Shown one piece after another: positions 43,033 to 52,740 of a stretch of DNA of 64,000 nucleotides. The DNA is from Burkholderiales bacterium (lineage in GTDB: Bacteria; Pseudomonadota; Gammaproteobacteria; Burkholderiales; Casimicrobiaceae): assembly GCA_025354165.1 (NCBI GenBank), contig JANXNI010000035.1, positions 19,376 through 83,375 on the forward strand, written 5' to 3'. The notes under the pieces were generated by a model. It was not told the DNA's origin, did no database searches, and worked only from the letters and a program-made list of their open reading frames with translations. A program made the position numbers and the translations under genes. The number at the start of each line of letters is the position of its first letter. Within the stretch, counting starts at the first letter, position 1.

Positions 43033-45084
43033 CTAAGAAGGCACCGCGCGAGGTTTTGGCTTCGGCAGCTTGCGATACAGCGTGTTGCGGCTGACGCCCA
43101 GCTCACGCGCGGTGGCGGAGACGTTGCCGCTATGACGTTCAAGCGCGAGTTGCATGGCGTTCACCGTCATATCGTCGAGCGATACCGGCGTGCTGCGTGC
43201 GACAGTTGTCGCCGAGGGCACGGGCGCGGCAGCCAACGCGAAGCTGTCACGCTCGATGATGTCATCAAGGAAATCCTCGGGCAGATGGTCACGCTCGATG
43301 GTCGGGCCCGGTGCGGCTATCGCCATTGCCGTCGCGAGCACGTTCGACAGTTGGCGCAGGTTACCCGGCCAGGGATGCCGCAGCATCAGCGCCCAGACGT
43401 CAGGCGCGATTTGCCAGCGCGAACCGCCCTGACTATTCATCGATAGCAGCAGTCGCGTCACAATCTCCCTCACATCGCTGCGATCGCGCAGTGGCGGCAG
43501 ACGAACGGTGAGTCCGTTCAGGCGGTAATACAAATCGTCGCGGAAGGTGTGAGCCTTGAGCAGCTCACGCAGACGTTTATGCGTCGCACAGACCAGCCGC
43601 ACGTCGACAGCAATGGATTTGTTGCTGCCGAGCGGCGTGACGACTCGCTCCTGCAGTACGCGCAGCAACCGTGCCTGCATCGGAAGAGGCATGTCGCCGA
43701 TTTCATCAAGAAACAGCGTGCCGCCGCTCGCCTCGCGCAGCTTGCCGATATGGCCTTTGCGCCGCGCCCCGGTGAACGCGCCTTCCTCGTAGCCGAACAG
43801 TTCCGATTCGATCAACCCTTCTGGAATCGCCGCGCAATTGACCGCGACAAACGGGCCATTCCGTCGTTCCGACGCGCGGTGAATCGCCATCGAGAACCAT
43901 TCCTTACCGGCACCGGTTTCCGCCTCAATCAGGATGCTGACTTCGGTATGGGCGACGCGGCGCAAGCGCGCGATGACGTTAGCGATTTGTGCGTCCCCCG
44001 AATCGAGATCGTCGAGATTGGCGTGCGGCAATATGGCGGCGGAAGTTTGTGGTTTAGCAGTGCTGCGTGTGGTCTGTTCATTCGGTGCAGCAGGTTTGGT
44101 CGCGGGTTGCAGCGGAGCCTTGCGGGCATTGAAATCGTGGTCGCTTGCCACAGCGCCGGAGGCAAAGTATCGGGCGCTCGACGAGCTTGGAACTGCGTGA
44201 ATCCGCACGCCGCTGGGCAGCACACATTGCAGCGGCTCGCTCGCCGCGTGAGCGGCCAAGTCGTGCAGCTCGCTTGCGCCTCTGCGCAGCAGCGACAGCG
44301 CCGTATGCGTGCGCACCGAGGCGAGCGACAGCTCAAGTTGCAGGCAGGCGCTGCGGTTCGCCGCAAGGACACGACCATCCGGCGCAAACGCGATCAGGCC
44401 TTCCATTAGGGTGCCGATGAACTCGGGTCGGGCGTGGAAGGCGACAATTAATTGGCCCGCGTAAGTTCGCCGGAAATAGGTGTTCTCGATGAGCTGCGCG
44501 CTCATGCGTACGAGGCTGATCGTGTGTTTGTGAAAGCCGCGATAGTCGCCGGTGACGTCGAGCACGCCGAGCAAATCACCTGCGGGCGCGAAGATGGGCG
44601 AGGCGGAGCAGGTGAGACCGTGATTGGCCTCAAGAAAATGTTGATCGGCATGAACGACGACCGGTTGGCGCTCGTAAATGGCGGTGCCGATGGCGTTGGT
44701 GCCCTTCTGTGCTTCGCCCCAGCTCACACCGGGACGCATGGCAACTTTTGCAGCTTTTTCCGCAAACGCCGGTTCGCCGATTGTGTGCAAAACGACGCCC
44801 TGCGCGTCGGTCAGCACGACCACGCTTTCGGCATCGATGATCTGCTGATGCAGCGTCGTCATCACTGGCGTCGCGTGCTGCATGAGTGATCGATGCTGCT
44901 CACGAAGCAGCCTTAGATCGGTGGTCGGCAGCGTATGAAAGTCCTGCGACGTGCGTGGCTGCAGGCCAAACCGCTTGCTGCGATTCCATGAAGTTTCGAT
45001 CAACATCGCCTGCGTATCAGCAGCAAACGTGCCCACCGCAGGGGAGTTGGGATGTGTACTCTGGGGAGAGTCTGGCGCGAACAT
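43033..45084 (-). CDS. AcoR-like sigma-54-dependent transcriptional activator
   Basis: A 683-residue enhancer-binding protein. The N-terminal half has a GAF-like domain (QQIIDAESVVVLTDAQGVVL, HFLEANHGLTCSASPIFAP) and a PAS-like region near residues 210-260. The AAA+ core shows AETGAGKEWFSMAIH (Walker A), the sigma-54 loop GAFTGA, and GTLFLDEIGDM (Walker B). The Fis-type helix-turn-helix ends the protein (LERHSGNVSATARELGVSRN, TLYRKL). ATG 45084 has AGGAGG 4 bases upstream. It is divergent from coxS, and a -24/-12 promoter with an upstream inverted repeat lies between them, so it almost certainly activates the cox operon. Confidence 0.93.
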   Translation of the reverse strand: MFAPDSPQSTHPNSPAVGTFAADTQAMLIETSWNRSKRFGLQPRTSQDFHTLPTTDLRLLREQHRSLMQHATPVMTTLHQQIIDAESVVVLTDAQGVVLHTIGEPAFAEKAAKVAMRPGVSWGEAQKGTNAIGTAIYERQPVVVHADQHFLEANHGLTCSASPIFAPAGDLLGVLDVTGDYRGFHKHTISLVRMSAQLIENTYFRRTYAGQLIVAFHARPEFIGTLMEGLIAFAPDGRVLAANRSACLQLELSLASVRTHTALSLLRRGASELHDLAAHAASEPLQCVLPSGVRIHAVPSSSSARYFASGAVASDHDFNARKAPLQPATKPAAPNEQTTRSTAKPQTSAAILPHANLDDLDSGDAQIANVIARLRRVAHTEVSILIEAETGAGKEWFSMAIHRASERRNGPFVAVNCAAIPEGLIESELFGYEEGAFTGARRKGHIGKLREASGGTLFLDEIGDMPLPMQARLLRVLQERVVTPLGSNKSIAVDVRLVCATHKRLRELLKAHTFRDDLYYRLNGLTVRLPPLRDRSDVREIVTRLLLSMNSQGGSRWQIAPDVWALMLRHPWPGNLRQLSNVLATAMAIAAPGPTIERDHLPEDFLDDIIERDSFALAAAPVPSATTVARSTPVSLDDMTVNAMQLALERHSGNVSATARELGVSRNTLYRKLPKPKPRAVPS

Positions 45085-45228
45085 AAATCCTCCTGCTTCG
45101 CGATGCCTCGGGTACAAACAGACTGGCGACGGGCGGCGCTCCTCCTATGAGATGCCACACATTGATCGCAGTCTATCGCAAATCGCCTGTTCCAATTTGA
45201 AACACTTATTGGCCGCAATGCGTTCATT

Positions 45229-45249
45229 TGCGACACGTCAGGTGTGGCA
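45229..45249. promoter_or_regulatory. Candidate enhancer (UAS) for the sigma-54 activator
   Basis: TGCGACAC-N5-GTGTGGCA is an inverted repeat with one mismatch, about 85-105 bases upstream of the -24 box, a normal enhancer distance. A related half-site TGCCACAC followed by ATTGATCGCA lies at 45153-45170. The symmetric sequence is a candidate binding site for the divergent AcoR-like protein. Confidence 0.55.
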
Positions 45250-45331
45250 GTTTTCCGGTCGCGTCACGCGCTTGGCGGTGAACGCGTTGGCTGCCTTGAC
45301 GATGCCTCTGCTACTTTCGCGCGGACGACGG

Positions 45332-45346
45332 TGGTACGAACTTTGC
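45332..45346 (+). promoter_or_regulatory. Sigma-54 (-24/-12) promoter of the cox operon
   Basis: TGGTACGAACTTTGC matches the TGGCACG-N4-TTGC consensus at all but one position, with GG and GC exactly 10 bases apart. Transcription would begin near 45358, about 43 bases before the coxS ATG at 45401. Confidence 0.75.
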
Positions 45347-45400
45347 GCATAGACTTCGTTAGAAGTTTTGACAACGGTTATTCATAAGGAGGAGTGCATC

Positions 45401-45871
45401 ATGTCAGTGAACATCACCATGAAGGTGAACGGAAAGTCGGTCACGGCTGCGGTCGAAGCGTCGACCACGCTGGTCGAATTTATCCGCGAACATTTGCGCT
45501 TGACCGGCACGCATGTCGGCTGCAACACGTCGCAGTGCGGCGCTTGCACTGTGCACGTGAACGGTCGCGCGGTGAAGTCTTGCAACATGCTGGTGGCGCA
45601 GGCGCAGGGCGCTGACGTGATGACCATCGAAGGTCTCGCCGCTGCCAATGGCGACATGCATCCCATGCAGGCGGCGTTCAAGGAGCACCACGGCCTGCAA
45701 TGCGGTTTTTGCACGCCGGGCATGGTGATGAGCGCGTGCGAACTCAAAGGCAAAGTGACGAACCCGAGCGACCAAGAAATTCGAGCTTGTCTCGACGGCA
45801 ACATTTGCCGCTGTACCGGTTATCAGAACATTGTCACGTCAGTGAAAGCTGGCCTGGCTGCAATGAGCTAA
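45401..45871 (+). CDS. coxS: Molybdenum hydroxylase 2Fe-2S small subunit (CoxS-like)
   Basis: A 156-residue iron-sulfur subunit with two 2Fe-2S clusters: a plant-ferredoxin type ([16 protein letters not shown]...C) and a four-helix type ([23 protein letters not shown]). It passes electrons from the molybdenum centre to FAD. AAGGAGG lies 12 bases before the ATG. It is the first gene of coxSLM behind a sigma-54 promoter. The S-L-M gene order is that of form II enzymes. Confidence 0.93.
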   Translation: MSVNITMKVNGKSVTAAVEASTTLVEFIREHLRLTGTHVGCNTSQCGACTVHVNGRAVKSCNMLVAQAQGADVMTIEGLAAANGDMHPMQAAFKEHHGLQCGFCTPGMVMSACELKGKVTNPSDQEIRACLDGNICRCTGYQNIVTSVKAGLAAMS

Positions 45872-45881
45872 GGAGAAGATA

Positions 45882-48236
45882 ATGAAAGCTGACGGAATTG
45901 GCGCACGTGTCACGCGCAAGGAAGACCACCGCTTTTTGACCGGCAACGGTCAATACACCGACGACATCATTCTGCCGCGACAAACCTACGCGGCCTTCGT
46001 TCGCTCCCCGCATGCGCACGCGACGATCAACGGTATTAACTCGGCTGCGGCTGCTGCGATGCCGGGCGTGGTCGCAATCTTCACCGGCAAAGACATTGAA
46101 GAATCAAAGATCGGTGGCCTGCCGTGCGGCTGGGGCATCACCAGCAAGGACGGCACACCGGCCATTGAGCCGGCACATCCGATTTTGTGTATTGGCAAAG
46201 CGCGCTACGTCGGCGATCACGTCGCCGTCGTGATCGCCGAGACGGCGGAGCAAGCGCGGGCCGCAGCAGACGTGATGGACGTTGATTACGGCATCTTGCC
46301 CGCAGTCGTGAGCACGGGCACCGCTGCCGCCAGCAAGACGGCAGTGCATGATCAGGCACCGAACAACGTTTGTTACACATGGGGACACGGCGACGAAGCG
46401 GGCGTGAAAGCTGCGTTTGAAAAAGCGCATCACATCAGTACGCTGGACCTCATTAACCAGCGCCTCGCACCAAATGCGATGGAGCCACGTGCCGCTAACG
46501 CTGTGTACGACCGCTCCAGCGAGAGCTATACGCTGTATGTCGCCAACCAGAACCCGCACGTCGAGCGACTGCTGATGTGCGCGTTTGTGTTGGGCATCCC
46601 TGAGCACAAGATGCGTGTGGTTGCACCGGATGTCGGTGGCGGTTTCGGTTCCAAGATTTTTGTCTATGCCGAAGAAACCGTGCTCGTGTGGGCCAGCAAA
46701 CGCGTGAACCGTCCGATCAAATGGACCGCAGATCGTACTGAGGCGTTTTTGTCCGATGCGCATGGTCGTGATCATGTGACGAAGGCGCAGCTCGCAATGG
46801 ACAAGGACGGAAAATTCCTTGGTTTCCGTGTTGATACGACCGCTGCGATGGGCGCGTATCTGTCGACGTTCTCGACGGCGGTGCCGACCATTCTTTACGG
46901 TACCTTGCTTGCGGGTCAATACACGACGCCGTCGATTTATGTTGAAGTAACGGCCGTGTTCACGAACACCGCTCCGGTCGACGCTTATCGCGGCGCAGGT
47001 CGTCCCGAAGCAACGTACGTTGTCGAGCGCATGGTTGAAGTCGCCGCCCGCGACATGAAACTTGATCCGGCGGAAATTCGCCGCCGCAATTTCATTCGCA
47101 CGTTCCCTTACGCCACGCCAGTCGGTCTGACGTATGACGTGGGTGACTACGATGCGACGCTCGATAGCGCGATCAAGATGGCCGATGTGGCGGGCTTCGC
47201 GGCACGTCGTGCCGCGTCGGAGGCGCGCGGTATGAAGCGTGGTTTGGGTTATTCGAGCTACATCGAAGCGTGCGGTTTGGCGCCGTCAAATGTGGCAGGT
47301 GCGCTCGGTGCTCGCGCTGGTTTGTTTGAGTCCGGCGAAGTGCGTGTGCATCCTACCGGCAAAGTCGAAGTGTTCACCGGTTCGCATTCGCACGGTCAGG
47401 GTCATGAGACTACGTTTGCGCAGGTTGTGGCTGACAAACTGGGCATCCCGATTGAAGACGTTTCCATTTCGCACGGCGACACCGGTAAGGTGTTGTTCGG
47501 CATGGGCACCTACGGCTCGCGCTCACTTGCGGTCGGTGGCTCGGCGATTGTTAAAGCAGTCGACAAAGTGATCGCCAAGGGCAAAAAAATCGCCGCGCAT
47601 TTGCTGGAAGCGAGCGACACGGATATCGAATTCGTCAATGGCGAATTTATCGTGAAAGGCACGGATAAAAAAGTACCATTCGCCAGCGTTTCACTCACGG
47701 CTTACGTGCCGCATAACTATCCGCTCGACAAGCTGGAGCCGGGCTTAAACGAGAACGCGTTCTACGACCCGACGAACTTCACGTATCCGGCTGGAACGCA
47801 CATTTGCGAAGTGGAAGTCGATCCGCAAACTGGCAAGGTTGAGATTTGTGCGTTCACCGCCGTGGACGATTTTGGCAACATCATTAACCCGATGATTGTT
47901 GAAGGGCAAGTGCATGGCGGCGTTGCACAGGGGCTTGGACAGGCCTTACTTGAGGATTGCATCTATGACCCGGAAAGTGGTCAGCTTTTGACCGCGAGTT
48001 ACATGGATTACGCCATGCCGCGCGCCGACGATTTCCCCAACTTCAAAGTCGGCAACAACGTTACCGCCTGCACGCACAATCCGCTGGGCGTGAAGGGCTG
48101 CGGCGAGGCAGGCGCGATTGGTTCACCACCTGCGTTTATCAACGCAGTGACCGACGCCATCGGCGTCAAACACATCGACATGCCAGCGACGCCCGAGCGC
48201 GTGTGGCGTGCCATGCAATCCGCAGCCCACGCATAA
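45882..48236 (+). CDS. coxL: Form II CODH-like / xanthine dehydrogenase-family molybdopterin large subunit (CoxL-like)
   Basis: A 784-residue molybdenum hydroxylase large subunit. Features are [20 protein letters not shown] at the start, the cofactor-binding VGGGFGSK and [11 protein letters not shown], and the catalytic Glu in [14 protein letters not shown]. The active-site loop reads AYRGAGR, the form II signature; true form I CO dehydrogenases have AYxCSFR. Form II enzymes are widespread and many may not oxidise CO physiologically, so the substrate is open. GGAG precedes the ATG and 10 bases separate it from coxS. Confidence 0.92.
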   Translation: MKADGIGARVTRKEDHRFLTGNGQYTDDIILPRQTYAAFVRSPHAHATINGINSAAAAAMPGVVAIFTGKDIEESKIGGLPCGWGITSKDGTPAIEPAHPILCIGKARYVGDHVAVVIAETAEQARAAADVMDVDYGILPAVVSTGTAAASKTAVHDQAPNNVCYTWGHGDEAGVKAAFEKAHHISTLDLINQRLAPNAMEPRAANAVYDRSSESYTLYVANQNPHVERLLMCAFVLGIPEHKMRVVAPDVGGGFGSKIFVYAEETVLVWASKRVNRPIKWTADRTEAFLSDAHGRDHVTKAQLAMDKDGKFLGFRVDTTAAMGAYLSTFSTAVPTILYGTLLAGQYTTPSIYVEVTAVFTNTAPVDAYRGAGRPEATYVVERMVEVAARDMKLDPAEIRRRNFIRTFPYATPVGLTYDVGDYDATLDSAIKMADVAGFAARRAASEARGMKRGLGYSSYIEACGLAPSNVAGALGARAGLFESGEVRVHPTGKVEVFTGSHSHGQGHETTFAQVVADKLGIPIEDVSISHGDTGKVLFGMGTYGSRSLAVGGSAIVKAVDKVIAKGKKIAAHLLEASDTDIEFVNGEFIVKGTDKKVPFASVSLTAYVPHNYPLDKLEPGLNENAFYDPTNFTYPAGTHICEVEVDPQTGKVEICAFTAVDDFGNIINPMIVEGQVHGGVAQGLGQALLEDCIYDPESGQLLTASYMDYAMPRADDFPNFKVGNNVTACTHNPLGVKGCGEAGAIGSPPAFINAVTDAIGVKHIDMPATPERVWRAMQSAAHA

Positions 48237-48248
48237 GGAGGCCAGACA

Positions 48249-49043
48249 ATGAATGCATTTGAACTGCACCAACCAAAAGACCTCGCCAGCGCAGCAACAC
48301 TCGCGGGCGGCGGCGGTGATTTACGCTTCCTGGCCGGCGGGCAATCCATCCTTGCGTCGATGAAACTGGGCCTGGCTTCGCCTGACGCGATGATTGATTT
48401 GTCGCTCATCCCGGACATGAAGGCGATCACAGTCGCAGGTGGCGTCGTCAAGATCGGCGCGATGGCCAAACATGCTGATGTCGCGGCGAACGCCGACGTT
48501 AAAAAAGCGATTCCTGCGCTGGCTGATCTGGCAGGCGGCATCGGTGATCGACAAGTACGCAACATGGGTACCATCGGCGGCTCGCTCGCTAACAGCGACC
48601 CAGCGGCCTGCTACCCCGCAGCAGCGCTAGGCCTTGGCGCGATGATTCACACCAACAAGCGAAACATCGCTGCTGATTCGTTCTTTCTCGGGTTGTACGA
48701 AACTGCGCTCGACGCGGGCGAAATTATCACGGCAGTGAGCTTTCCGGTGCCGGAAAAAGCGGCTTACGTGAAGTTCAAAAACTCGGCGTCACGCTTTGCG
48801 CTGGTCGGCGTGTTCGTGAGCAAAGGCGCCCAGGGCGTGCGGGTGGCCGTCACTGGCGCGGCCTCGTGTGCGTTTCGTGCCACGGCGCTTGAAACTGCGC
48901 TTGCGAATAGCTGGACTGCGGCCGCTTGCAACGCTGTGAAGATGAGCGCTGATAACTTGAACGGTGATCTGCACGCAAGTGCGGAATACCGTGCGCACTT
49001 GATTCCGGTGATTGCCGGGCGTGCGGCGGCTGCGGCGAAGTAG
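48249..49043 (+). CDS. coxM: Molybdenum hydroxylase FAD-binding medium subunit (CoxM-like)
   Basis: A 264-residue FAD subunit with the flavin motifs [15 protein letters not shown] and [16 protein letters not shown] (TIGG loop), plus a C-terminal CODH_FAD domain. It takes electrons from CoxS. The GGAGG site and 12-base spacing to coxL indicate one transcript. A strong rho-independent terminator follows, so coxDE need read-through or their own promoter. Confidence 0.93.
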   Translation: MNAFELHQPKDLASAATLAGGGGDLRFLAGGQSILASMKLGLASPDAMIDLSLIPDMKAITVAGGVVKIGAMAKHADVAANADVKKAIPALADLAGGIGDRQVRNMGTIGGSLANSDPAACYPAAALGLGAMIHTNKRNIAADSFFLGLYETALDAGEIITAVSFPVPEKAAYVKFKNSASRFALVGVFVSKGAQGVRVAVTGAASCAFRATALETALANSWTAAACNAVKMSADNLNGDLHASAEYRAHLIPVIAGRAAAAAK

Positions 49044-49068
49044 CTCGCTCGACGTAAAGCACGAACCA

Positions 49069-49092
49069 GCCCCGCTGCGGCGGGGTTTGTTC
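49069..49092 (+). terminator. Rho-independent terminator after coxM
   Basis: CCCCGC-TGCG-GCGGGG stem followed by TTTGTTCT, 26 bases after the coxM stop. Confidence 0.7.
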
Positions 49093-49167
49093 TGTCTGGA
49101 GCGCGGCGGATGTCATGGGTGCGCACCCTACGACGGAAATTTATCTTAACTGTTTCATGGCCTGGCG

Positions 49168-50061
49168 ATGACCGAACGACTACTACCCACCAGCATCGAC
49201 GCCACTGCAAAGCTTCTCGACAGCGCTAACTACGTCGCTGATCGCGCGTTAGCAACGTCCGTCTTTTTGATGCTGAAAATGCAGCGCCCGTTGTTTCTCG
49301 AAGGCGATGCAGGTGTCGGCAAAACCGAAATTGCCAAAGTGCTGGCGAGCACTTTGGGGCGCGATCTGATTCGGCTGCAATGCTACGAAGGGCTCGACAT
49401 TTCGCAGGCAGCGTACGAGTGGAATGTTCAACGGCAATTGCTCGCGATCAAAGCCGCAGAACGCACCACCGACGGTCACATTGAGCGCGCCATCTACAGC
49501 GACGAATTCCTCATCAAACGCCCGTTGCTGCAAGCCTTGCAGGGAAAAGCGGGAGCCGCTCCAGTGTTATTGATCGACGAGCTGGATCGCGCAGATGAAC
49601 CGTTCGAAGCGTTCCTGCTTGAGGTGCTCTCCGACTTTCAGCTGACCATCCCGGAACTGGGAACGATCACAGCGACCGAGCCACCGCTGGTCGTGATCAC
49701 GTCGAACCGCACGCGTGAAATTCATGATGCGATCAAGCGTCGCTGTTTGTATTACTGGGTGGATTATCCGAATGCCACCCGCGAGCTTGAGATCGTGCGG
49801 CGCAAGGTGCCGGGCGTGGATCAGCGACTGTCGGCGCAGATCGTTGCCTTCGTGCAGCGTGTGCGCAAAGAGGACATGTTCAAGCTGCCCGGTATCGCGG
49901 AGACGATTGACTGGACGCGCGCGCTCACCGCGCTTGATGTGATCGAACTGTCAAAAGAAAACATCAACGATACGCTCGGTGTGTTGCTCAAATATCAGGA
50001 CGATATTCACGCGTTGCGCAATCGCATGCAAACGGTGCTTGACGAGTCGAAATCACAGTAA
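49168..50061 (+). CDS. coxD: MoxR-family AAA+ ATPase (CoxD-like)
   Basis: A 297-residue MoxR ATPase with Walker A GDAGVGKTE, Walker B LLIDELDRADE, sensor 1 VITSNRTREIHDA and an arginine-finger region at AIKRRCLYYW. CoxD assists assembly of the sulfur/copper-containing active site of CO dehydrogenase in Oligotropha; in form II loci the analogous activity is presumed. It lies with coxE in a typical MoxR-VWA pair. Confidence 0.9.
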   Translation: MTERLLPTSIDATAKLLDSANYVADRALATSVFLMLKMQRPLFLEGDAGVGKTEIAKVLASTLGRDLIRLQCYEGLDISQAAYEWNVQRQLLAIKAAERTTDGHIERAIYSDEFLIKRPLLQALQGKAGAAPVLLIDELDRADEPFEAFLLEVLSDFQLTIPELGTITATEPPLVVITSNRTREIHDAIKRRCLYYWVDYPNATRELEIVRRKVPGVDQRLSAQIVAFVQRVRKEDMFKLPGIAETIDWTRALTALDVIELSKENINDTLGVLLKYQDDIHALRNRMQTVLDESKSQ

Positions 50062-50072
50062 ACGACGCCTCA

Positions 50073-51245
50073 ATGCTCGCGACCAACGTTCTTCACTTCA
50101 CCCGCATCTTGCGCGATGCAGGTTTGCCGCTGGGCACGCGCTCAACGCTCGATGCGTTGGCGTGCGTCGAGGTGGCGGGCATCGAAACGCGGCAGGATCT
50201 GAAGGCGGCATTGCGCTCTGTGCTGGTGTCGCGCTCGGAGCATCTGGTGCTCTTCGATACGGCGTTTGATCTGTTCTGGCGCGACCCGGATATCGCGGCG
50301 AAGATGATGGCCGCTTTGTTGCCGGAAGTCTCCGGACGCGGCACGGCGACGCCCCCTCCACCGCCGCCAACGCGGCTGCTTGACGCGATGCACGGGCAGC
50401 AATCAGAGCAGGCGCCGCAGCCGACGCAAGACCCGGACGAGCTGGAGTTTGACGCAACGCTTACGTTCTCCGCCAACGAGAAATTTCAGCGCCTCGATTT
50501 TGAGAGCATGACCGCTGCCGAATGGGCGCAGGCCAAAGGCGCGATTGCCGATTTTGCGCTCCCCGTGAAACGGATTCGCACGCGGCGAACGCGCAGCGTC
50601 AATCGCGGCCGGATCATCGATTTGCGCCGCACGTTGCGCGAAAGTGTTCACACCGGCGGCGAGGTGATTCATCTCGCGCGCAAGGCACCGCAAGTGAAGC
50701 CGCCGCCGCTCGTCGTACTTTGCGATATTTCGGGTTCGATGCACCGCTATACGCGGATGTTTTTGCACTTTATTCATGCCTTGACCAATGCTTCGATTCA
50801 CACGGCGAACGCGAACCAGCACGTTGAAGTTTTTCTGTTCGGTACACGGCTCACACACATCACGCGCCAGCTGCGTCACAAGGACGTCGACGCGGCGCTC
50901 GGGCGAGTGGCGAACGCCGCGCCGGACTGGTCGGGCGGCACGCGCATCGGTGCCTGCCTGCATGAATTCAATCAACGCTGGAGTCGGCGCGTGCTGGGGC
51001 AGGGCGCGGTCGTGCTCTTGCTGACGGATGGACTGGATCGTGATGATATTGACGTGCTGGCAGCGAGCGCCGAGCGACTCGGCAAATCCTGTCGGCAACT
51101 GATCTGGCTCAATCCGCTGTTGCGCTACGACGGTTTTGCGCCGCGTGCGGCTGGCATTCAGGCGCTGTTGCCGCATGCGACAAAGTTTGTTCCGGCGCAC
51201 AATTTGCAATCGATCAAAGCGCTTGCAGTGGCGCTAAGCACGTGA
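50073..51245 (+). CDS. coxE: VWA-domain protein (CoxE-like)
   Basis: A 390-residue protein with an N-terminal helical part and a C-terminal von Willebrand A domain. The MIDAS motif is CDISGSMHRYTRM, and later FGTRLTHI, WSGGTRIGACLHEF and LLTDGLDRDD complete the metal site. CoxE works with CoxD in maturation of the molybdenum enzyme. It begins 11 bases after coxD. A MITE-like element lies immediately downstream and separates it from coxG. Confidence 0.9.
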   Translation: MLATNVLHFTRILRDAGLPLGTRSTLDALACVEVAGIETRQDLKAALRSVLVSRSEHLVLFDTAFDLFWRDPDIAAKMMAALLPEVSGRGTATPPPPPPTRLLDAMHGQQSEQAPQPTQDPDELEFDATLTFSANEKFQRLDFESMTAAEWAQAKGAIADFALPVKRIRTRRTRSVNRGRIIDLRRTLRESVHTGGEVIHLARKAPQVKPPPLVVLCDISGSMHRYTRMFLHFIHALTNASIHTANANQHVEVFLFGTRLTHITRQLRHKDVDAALGRVANAAPDWSGGTRIGACLHEFNQRWSRRVLGQGAVVLLLTDGLDRDDIDVLAASAERLGKSCRQLIWLNPLLRYDGFAPRAAGIQALLPHATKFVPAHNLQSIKALAVALST

Positions 51246-51294
51246 TGCATCGGCAGGTTAAATTTGCAGTTTTGCAGCGTCATGCGCAGTATCA

Positions 51295-51408
51295 TCTTTT
51301 TCGCGAAAGCCACATCACACAAGGACTAACGACAAATATAGTTATAAGTCGACTTTATGCGATTTAGTGTTCTTGCCCCTATCAAATGGTCGTTGTAAGA
51401 AAAAGCTG
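51295..51408 (+). repeat. MITE-like dispersed element, copy B
   Basis: About 114 bases bounded by CTTTTTCGCGAAAGCC and GTCGTTGTAAGAAAAAGCTG. The centre holds the palindrome AAGTCGACTT (51346-51355), with CATCACACAAGG upstream and GCCCCTATCAAAT downstream. This is the best reference copy and sits between coxE and coxG. Confidence 0.75.
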
Positions 51409-51455
51409 ATCGACACATAGGCACGAATTTTTCAGCAGAAAACGGAGATAACAAG

Positions 51456-52036
51456 ATGGACATGAAAGACAGTCGCGTCATCAAAGCGTCGCAGGAAAAG
51501 GTCTGGGCGGCGCTGAACGATCCTGCCATGTTGAGCAGTGCATCATCGGCTGCGACAGTCTCGAAGCGACCGAACCCGGCACCTTCGTGGCCGCGATGAG
51601 CGTGAAAGTTGGCCCGGTCAGCGCGAAGTTCAAAGGCAAGTTGCAGCTGGAAGATGTGCAGCCGCCAAACAGCTACAAACTCAAGTTTGAAGGGCAAGGC
51701 GGCCCCGCTGGTTTCGCCAACGGCACGGCCAACGTTTCGCTCACCGCCGAAACGCCGTCAAGTACGCGCCTCGATTACGTTGCCAACGCGATGATCGGCG
51801 GCAAGCTTGCGCAGATTGGCTCGCGTCTGGTTGACGCTGCCGCGCGCAAAATTGCCGATGATTTTTTCTCGAAATTCGATGCTTTGGTTGGTGAGCCAGC
51901 ACCTGACGTGGCCGAGGTTGCGAGCGCGGTAGTGGTCGAAACCGCCATCGTCACCAACAACCGGACGACCCCGATCTGGGTGTGGATCGTGGCTGCGGTT
52001 GTCGTTGCCGCACTGCTCTACGTGTGGTGTTTTTAG
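51456..52036 (+). pseudogene. coxG: coxG-like SRPBCC gene with a one-base frameshift
   Basis: Translation from ATG 51456 gives MDMKDSRVIKASQEKVWAAL followed by NDPAML, the CoxG start, but then runs out of frame and stops. A second frame continues the family perfectly as IIGCDSLEATEPGTFVAAMS, VKVGPVSAKFKGKLQLEDV, GKLAQIGSRLVDAAARKIAD and DFFSKFDALVG, ending in a membrane anchor (WVWIVAAVVVAALLYVW). A missing base near 51534 (TTGA|GCAG) would explain it. CoxG anchors the enzyme to the membrane. It could be a true mutation or a sequencing error. Confidence 0.82.
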
Positions 52037-52071
52037 TGCGTGAAAACGGTGCATTCGTTGCACGCCGCGCG

Positions 52072-52095
52072 TGCTGCGTTGCAGCATTTTTTTTT
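52072..52095 (+). terminator. Rho-independent terminator after coxG
   Basis: TGCTGC-GTT-GCAGCA stem followed by nine T residues, 36 bases after the coxG stop. Confidence 0.8.
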
Positions 52096-52260
52096 GCTTC
52101 AGGTTGCAATGTTGATCAGTTGTGCGAAAGTTGGCTGAATAAGGCGTAACAAGTGCCTTCGCCTCTTTTGTTTGGTTGAGCTTTATCCTATGCTCCACAA
52201 GCTGCCGCTCCGGTGGGAGGATCGATATGGTTCGGTCAAACGTTAACAAGGAGGAGTGCG

Positions 52261-52728
52261 ATGTTGAAACTGAATGTGAATGGGAAACCTGCGAATTTCG
52301 ACGGTGATCCCGATACCCCGATTCTTTGGGTGCTGCGCGATCATCTCGACGTCACAAGCCCCAAATTCGGCTGCGGCATGGCGCTGTGCGGTGCTTGTAC
52401 CGTGCATCTCGATGGCGCACCGATCCGCTCCTGCTCGGTGCCTGTGAGCGCGGCAGCGGGCAGGAAGATCACCACGATTGAAGGTCTGCCCGCCAAGGTT
52501 GGCAAGGCATTGCAAGACGCGTGGATCGCTGAAGAAGTGCCGCAATGCGGCTACTGCCAGACCGGTCAGATGATGAGCGCCGCTGCGCTCATCGCCAAAA
52601 ACTCGAACCCGTCTGAGGCCGACATCATCGGCGCGATGGACGGAAACGTCTGCCGCTGCGGCACCTATCACCGCATTCAAAAAGCCATCGTCCGCGCGGG
52701 TAAATCCGTCGCTGGCGCTAAAGCATAA
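52261..52728 (+). CDS. iorA: 2Fe-2S subunit of an IorAB-type aldehyde/isoquinoline oxidoreductase
   Basis: A 155-residue iron-sulfur subunit with the two expected clusters: [16 protein letters not shown]...C and [24 protein letters not shown]. The CxYC-Q and RCG forms separate it from CoxS and match the isoquinoline 1-oxidoreductase alpha subunit group. ATG 52261 has AAGGAGG upstream. It pairs with the next gene. It is probably read from a promoter in the 52096-52260 gap, where TATGCT (52189-52194) is a possible -10 box. Confidence 0.9.
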   Translation: MLKLNVNGKPANFDGDPDTPILWVLRDHLDVTSPKFGCGMALCGACTVHLDGAPIRSCSVPVSAAAGRKITTIEGLPAKVGKALQDAWIAEEVPQCGYCQTGQMMSAAALIAKNSNPSEADIIGAMDGNVCRCGTYHRIQKAIVRAGKSVAGAKA

Positions 52729-52740
52729 GGAGGCCGAGTC

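Noticed and set aside
43549..44409. Long open frame (286 codons) antisense to the sigma-54 activator
   Set aside because: It is a frame shadow of a GC-rich gene with strong AAA+ and Fis homology on the minus strand; the antisense product shows no family pattern.
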